Positions 59,737 through 64,000 of a stretch of DNA of 64,000 nucleotides are shown in pieces. Where the stretch lies: NCBI GenBank assembly GCA_028023455.1, contig JAQFVV010012394.1:21286900-21350899 (forward strand), given 5' to 3'. The position numbers and the translations under genes are program-made. The notes below the pieces were generated by a model that worked only from the letters and a program-made list of their open reading frames with translations, did no database searches and had not been told where the DNA came from. How positions within the stretch are numbered: position 1 is the first letter of the stretch; every line of letters begins with the position of its first letter. The stretch is from Epiperipatus broadwayi (taxonomy: Eukaryota; Onychophora; Udeonychophora; Euonychophora; Peripatidae).

Positions 59737-60445
59737 AAAAATTTATATACTAATAAAGAACAAGAAAACAAACTATCCTCTACAGTTTTTACATCTTCTG
59801 AATTTTCCAGCACTGTAATGAGATGTGCAAATAAATCTATGAAGAGGGGAAAAACTCCAAAAATAAAAATAGAAAAGTTGTTCATCGAGTTATATGTCAA
59901 ATTTCTAAATGATAAAGATATACCAGATGATTAGAAGTATATCATAGTAATATTGATATTTAAAAAAGATATAATAAATTACATATTTCTCGGTCTCTTA
60001 TCCGTTTTATATAAAAAAATTTATGAAGATAATTACAACTCGTTTGCAGCAAACTGGATTTTAGCTTTTAAATGGTTTTAGGACAATGGATCACATCCAA
60101 CTATTGAGAGAAGTTATAAAAAAGATCAATAAGAAAGAGTTACAATAATACTTTGTATTTATAGATTGTGAAAAAGAATTTGATTCTATGAGCATTTCTA
60201 CCGTGATTTAAACATTAGATCATCAAAATAAAGACAAAGAATATTGACATATTCTGAAGAATATCTATTAAATACAACAGCAATGATTAGATTGCATGGA
60301 GATACTAAACCGATTAGCATTTCAGAAATATATACAACAGTCATTCCACATCTTCAAAATTTTTTATATCAGTTTTATGAGAAATATTTTGTGGACTAAA
60401 ATTGAAAACTTAGAAATTTAAGAGAATATCAAGATTATTTAAATC

Positions 60446-61934
60446 ATCTATCTGTATATATGAGTGTGTGCATATATATAGACATTTGCAAATAGAAAAA
60501 GTATATGAGTTACGAACACAGTTATATACACGTACATACATCTATATGTACATACATATAGAATTATAATGAATTTAACACGTCAGTTATTTATCAAAGT
60601 ATATCCATAGGATAGAATTGGACTTTGCAGCATTTCATTTTTTTGAGAACAAATTCACAATTTCATACCACAGAAGAAATTCCAATTCCAAACCAATTAT
60701 TCCACCATTTTGTAACTGCTTTTAAAAAAAATAAAATGCAAAAAACTACTCATTTCTCCAGATTATCCAGTTTAAACCAGTATAAACAAATACTTTCAGT
60801 CAAAACTTTAGCAGGAAACAAAATTAGAAAAAGACATCAACAACAACAGTTGCATCACATACCAGAGCAAAAACAAAGCCTAATCTGAGGTATCATCATT
60901 ATCATTTGGGGGCGCTAAACCACTCTTTCAGTTTTCTGGGCCAATTATTTGTACTCCTAATTATAGGGTGCTAAATTCTACAGCTTCTCTTCAACAATTT
61001 TTAAAGGCGCCATCTGCACAATTCTCTCAACATCTTTCTGGGCATTGAATCAACACATGCCAATAATGCAGCAGAGAGTACATGGGCCACAACTCCAAGT
61101 AACAGATATCAAATAGAATCAGTGTACACAGGGGTACCCCAAAATAATGGGAATTTTATAATAAAAAATTATTCTTAAATGTTATAAATTTAATCACTTT
61201 TAAATTACTATCTATTTGATACAATACAACAGTCTAAACATGTTTTTCATTTTTAAATTAGTCTGGAAATACTTGCAAAATGATGCCTTTTAACATCTGT
61301 TATTTTTTTCCCATTACCTCTAAGTCTGCAAAAAAAAATGAGACATTTTTTCATTCTAGAGAGATTAAAAAAAATTGCATGAAGCAAGATTTAGTGAATA
61401 TAGCAAATAGATACGCTGAATCATGCTGAATTTAAAAAGTGTTTCACACTCAAGGTGTTGAAAGATGACACTGTTGGGGTGATGTTTGCATTCTTTTCTT
61501 TGCACAAAACTTGCAGATAAAATGTCTGATCACTAAATCTGAGAGAAAAATGCTGTTTGCATAAAAACAGTGTTAATTCACTATTTCAGCCATTATATAT
61601 ATATATAAAAAGACAAATATGCAAAACAAACTTAAAAAAAAGTGTTATGTGAACCCATGATTTCACATGATGGTATTATTTGACAGAAAGATATTACAGC
61701 CTGAATCCTATACTACAACAGGTGTGCAAACCAGAGAATGATTCCAGTTATTTTTGGGTCTCCCTTCATATTTATAGTTATCATATGCCAGATCAGCTTT
61801 CTGTTTTTCAGTCTCTTCATGTTCAGTTGCAGTTCAATATAAATCCTACAAATAATCAAATGAGTTCTCAAATGATGAAACCACTTTTTGCAGATAAGAA
61901 AATTGACGATAATTTACTCCATCAACAAATGATG
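60446..61934. other. 1.5-kb insertion in RTE, partly unassigned
   Basis: RTE homology stops near TTATTTAAATCATC (60445) and resumes at CTTTGCAAATGATGTG (about 61937). Within it: (TA)/(CATA) simple repeats to 60560, an unassigned GC-richer block at 60600-61135 (with GGGGGCGCTAAACC and AAAGGCGCCATCTGC), a mariner relic, and a 90-codon frame at 61680-61952 (Gln/Met-rich, no recognised domain) that runs into the resumed RTE. Confidence 0.55.
61140..61560 (-). pseudogene. mariner-like transposase relic, second copy
   Basis: The reverse complement reads FNTLSVKHFLNSA, then VSICYIH and LHAIFF, matching the HNxxSVxxFL ... PPYSPDL ... CDFF region, and ends with an RLRGNGKKITDVKRHHFA-like C-terminal piece. 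It is more decayed than the 25.5-kb relic. The flanking repeat at 61725 is shared with that locus. Confidence 0.5.
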
Positions 61935-62079
61935 AAACATCTTTGCAAATGATGTGTTTGTTTTTGCAAATAATGCTTCAGAATTTTAAAAAATGTTGCA
62001 AGAGCTATCAGGTGAAAATAAAAAAATAGAACTAAAGACAAATGCTAAAAAGCCTAAAGATATTCAATGGATTTTCTCA

Positions 62080-62103
62080 AAATAATAATAATAATAATAA
62101 TAA
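62080..62103 (+). repeat. (AAT)n microsatellite in RTE relic
   Basis: Eight AAT units follow CAATGGATTTTCTCAAAAT and replace coding sequence that is about 85 bp long in the intact copy, so deletion and expansion are combined. Confidence 0.75.
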
Positions 62104-62715
62104 TATAGATGGAAACATAAGATGAAATTAATAATAAAATTAAATTTGCATGGAGAAATAACTTAATGTTAAAAAGAAAGATACCTATGTGTTTGAAAAG
62201 GATTTTAATAGATGTGTTTTACCAGCTCTTATTTATACAATTAAGATTTGAGCATTTAACATAAAAGGATACAAAGACTACAGACCATTCAACACAGTGT
62301 GAAGAGATGTATGATACAGCCCAGCTACATTTTAATTTCTTAACTCTTTCAATGATGACAGGTATATCTGTTTGGTCTCTTGCCCATGTATTTTATTTGT
62401 GACCTCTTAATATATGGTATAGTAACAGTAAGAGATCATAAAGGTTGAGAGAAAACAAATGGATATAATTGACAATATTGAAATAATTGAGAAACTTAAA
62501 TGTGGTTGGGATGGACTTAAAAGTGATGATAATAGATGGACGGTTGAAATTTTAAATTGGATTCCAAGTGATTGCAAAACACCTAGAAGGAGACTTCATG
62601 TGAGATGAATGGAAGAAATAGAAAAGAGGTTAGGAATTGGAAAATTTGAAAGTTGAGGAACCTTCATCGCGAAGTGGATCATTATTTGTTAAAAATGATG
62701 ATGATGATAAAATTT

Positions 62716-64000
62716 AAAGATACAGACTATTATTTTACCATATATATATATATATTAATAGTCAATAAAACAGTGTAACCCTGGAGACTTGTTTGCATGC
62801 ATTTAGATAGTTTGCATGATAACCCTTTATAATATTTATAAAATAACTATCAAGGTTTCTTTATGAGAAAACTATTACAAAAACGCATTGGGAATTCTAT
62901 TGTTAAAATAAAACATTATTTTCTATACCATTAAGACTTTTAGCAAAACATTCTGAATAAAAACAAATTATTAAATCAAAAAATACTTCATATATCTTAA
63001 TCTCAAAATGATGTTTCTAGAAATTTTTTCTCCATTTTTATTACATCACTTATAAAAACATTTACACTTATAAAATTGTTTTAAATTTATATATATATAT
63101 TTTTTAATAAGCACTAAATAATAAAATACGTATACCTGCCGTTATTATATATGAGATTATGCTTATCAGTAGATCTTTCTTTACTTTGCACCTAATTATG
63201 ATAAAGACATATTAAATAATCGAATACCTACTTGTTTGGTAGGGATGTGGTGTTAATAGAGTGGATGAGATAATTTGAGTTTCACTTAATCTTTTACTCT
63301 TGAGATTTTCATGATACCACAGCACAGGGCCTTGGAATTTTTAAAGAAGGATCATTAATTAGTCTAAACTGAGAATTTTGATTATTTCTATTACTCAATT
63401 GAGATACATATGAAGACAGATTGAAAGTAGAATTTGATTATATTCAGGGCGCGATGTCATGGTTTGACAGCCATAACACAACTTATTCTAACATGATTCA
63501 TCAGTAGTGCAATATCATAAACTTTATAGGTTAATATGCAAACACACATACACATAAATATATAAGCAGTCTAAAAAAAAAAACAGTATAATTTAACTTT
63601 TTTTAATTAATTATTAGATTTTGAAATTGATGTGTAATTCTGTCGTTAGAATATTTTTCTACTTGTTAAATTTTTTTTTGCCCGAGGAAAAAAATATTTC
63701 CAATTTCAACTAATGGTATAAAAGGTTTTTTCAAAGCGATTTATATATATAGAATATCCCATCATTAAATATTGTAAAGATTTTAAAAATTAATATATAG
63801 TAATTTGCACTTTTCCGTCTAAAATAAGAAATGATTTCTGTAATTTTTTTTGTCGTATCCCAAATCTAATTATTGTATTTTTATTTTTTTTAAACTACAG
63901 TATTAACATTGTTGCATAGATAATTAAGTAAAAATTATAATTACTTTTTTTTTTTGCCGTTAACCAAAAATTTTTCGTTTTTTTTTTAAAAAAAAAAAAG
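62716..64000. other. AT-rich stretch to window end, no gene recognised
   Basis: (TA)n tracts near 62742 and 63090 and long T/A runs near 63665 and 63980. No coding or repeat signal was noticed. Confidence 0.45.

Larger units (their letters stand above)
57540..62715 (+). pseudogene. RTE ORF, nearly full length but old, split by two large insertions
   Basis: The only copy here reaching the N-terminal endonuclease: GRLHKLEKELITIKWDIIES (about 57575-57640), RLRFIIYKSGRNDVEV, VPTSSHYDEEVENF and the catalytic VMGDFNSKL (about 57937-57963). The RT part follows in pieces (MKRGKTPK, KDIPDD, FIDCEKEFDSM) to about 60445. It resumes at about 61935 with FANDVFVFANNASE. The C-terminal end is near 62690 with a GATGATGATGAT tail. 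Insertions: a TPE-4 compound (58801-59736) and an unassigned 1.5-kb block with a mariner relic (60446-61934). Dozens of stops, frameshifts and two internal microsatellites. Confidence 0.85.

Noticed and set aside
61680-61952. Possible small host gene (90 codons)
   Set aside because: Its 3' part merges into the RTE relic and no domain is visible.

Overview
This window looks like a gene-poor, repeat-dense stretch of an animal (probably invertebrate) nuclear genome. By eye the sequence is about three quarters A+T. There are no bacterial-style operons, no rRNA genes, no intact tRNA genes and no convincing host protein-coding gene. Almost everything recognisable is a mobile element or its relic: RTE-type, Tx1/L1-type and at least two other non-LTR retrotransposon (LINE) families, tRNA-derived SINEs with poly-A tails, mariner relics, and many palindromic elements. 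I cannot name the species.

Layout. 0-5 kb: a 5'-truncated RTE piece on the minus strand at the left edge, an RTE 3' end interrupted by a 94-bp insert, and AT-rich filler. 4.9-6.5 kb: two palindromic elements with perfect 13- and 16-bp target-site duplications (TSDs). 6.5-12.3 kb: filler with one dispersed repeat and a short inverted repeat. 12.3-15.5 kb: a long palindrome followed directly by a 5'-truncated Tx1/L1-like LINE. 15.6-17 kb: a three-unit tandem repeat and a large palindrome holding another insert. 17.5-18.4 kb: a LINE relic of a third family. 19-25 kb: SINEs, foldback copies and a tandem duplication. 25-33 kb: RTE fragments, a mariner relic, a hammerhead-like motif and more palindromes. 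33-40 kb: palindromes and SINEs. 40.6-42.9 kb: the best-preserved RTE copy (two stops, one frameshift). 44-53 kb: palindromic elements and SINEs. 54.8-56.1 kb: a longer copy of the third LINE family. 57.5-62.7 kb: an old, nearly complete RTE ORF broken by two large insertions. The last 1.3 kb is AT-rich filler.

The most notable pattern is one architecture shared by several unrelated-looking palindromic families: TSD, inverted repeat, loop, inverted repeat, a one-sided tail of about 38-60 nt, TSD. The inverted repeat is flush with the TSD on one side only. The TSDs vary in length (8-17 bp) and in one family truncation occurs only at the end away from the tail. That fits target-primed retroposition better than cut-and-paste DNA transposition. 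I call these 'tailed palindromic elements' (TPE-1 to TPE-6). Penelope-like elements show comparable features (inverted terminal repeats, tail, variable TSD, hammerhead motifs), and hammerhead-like sequences do occur here, but that link is inference.

Genes working together: the RTE and LINE reverse transcriptases are the only enzymes encoded, all of them disrupted here. They are plausible drivers for the SINEs and perhaps for the TPEs.
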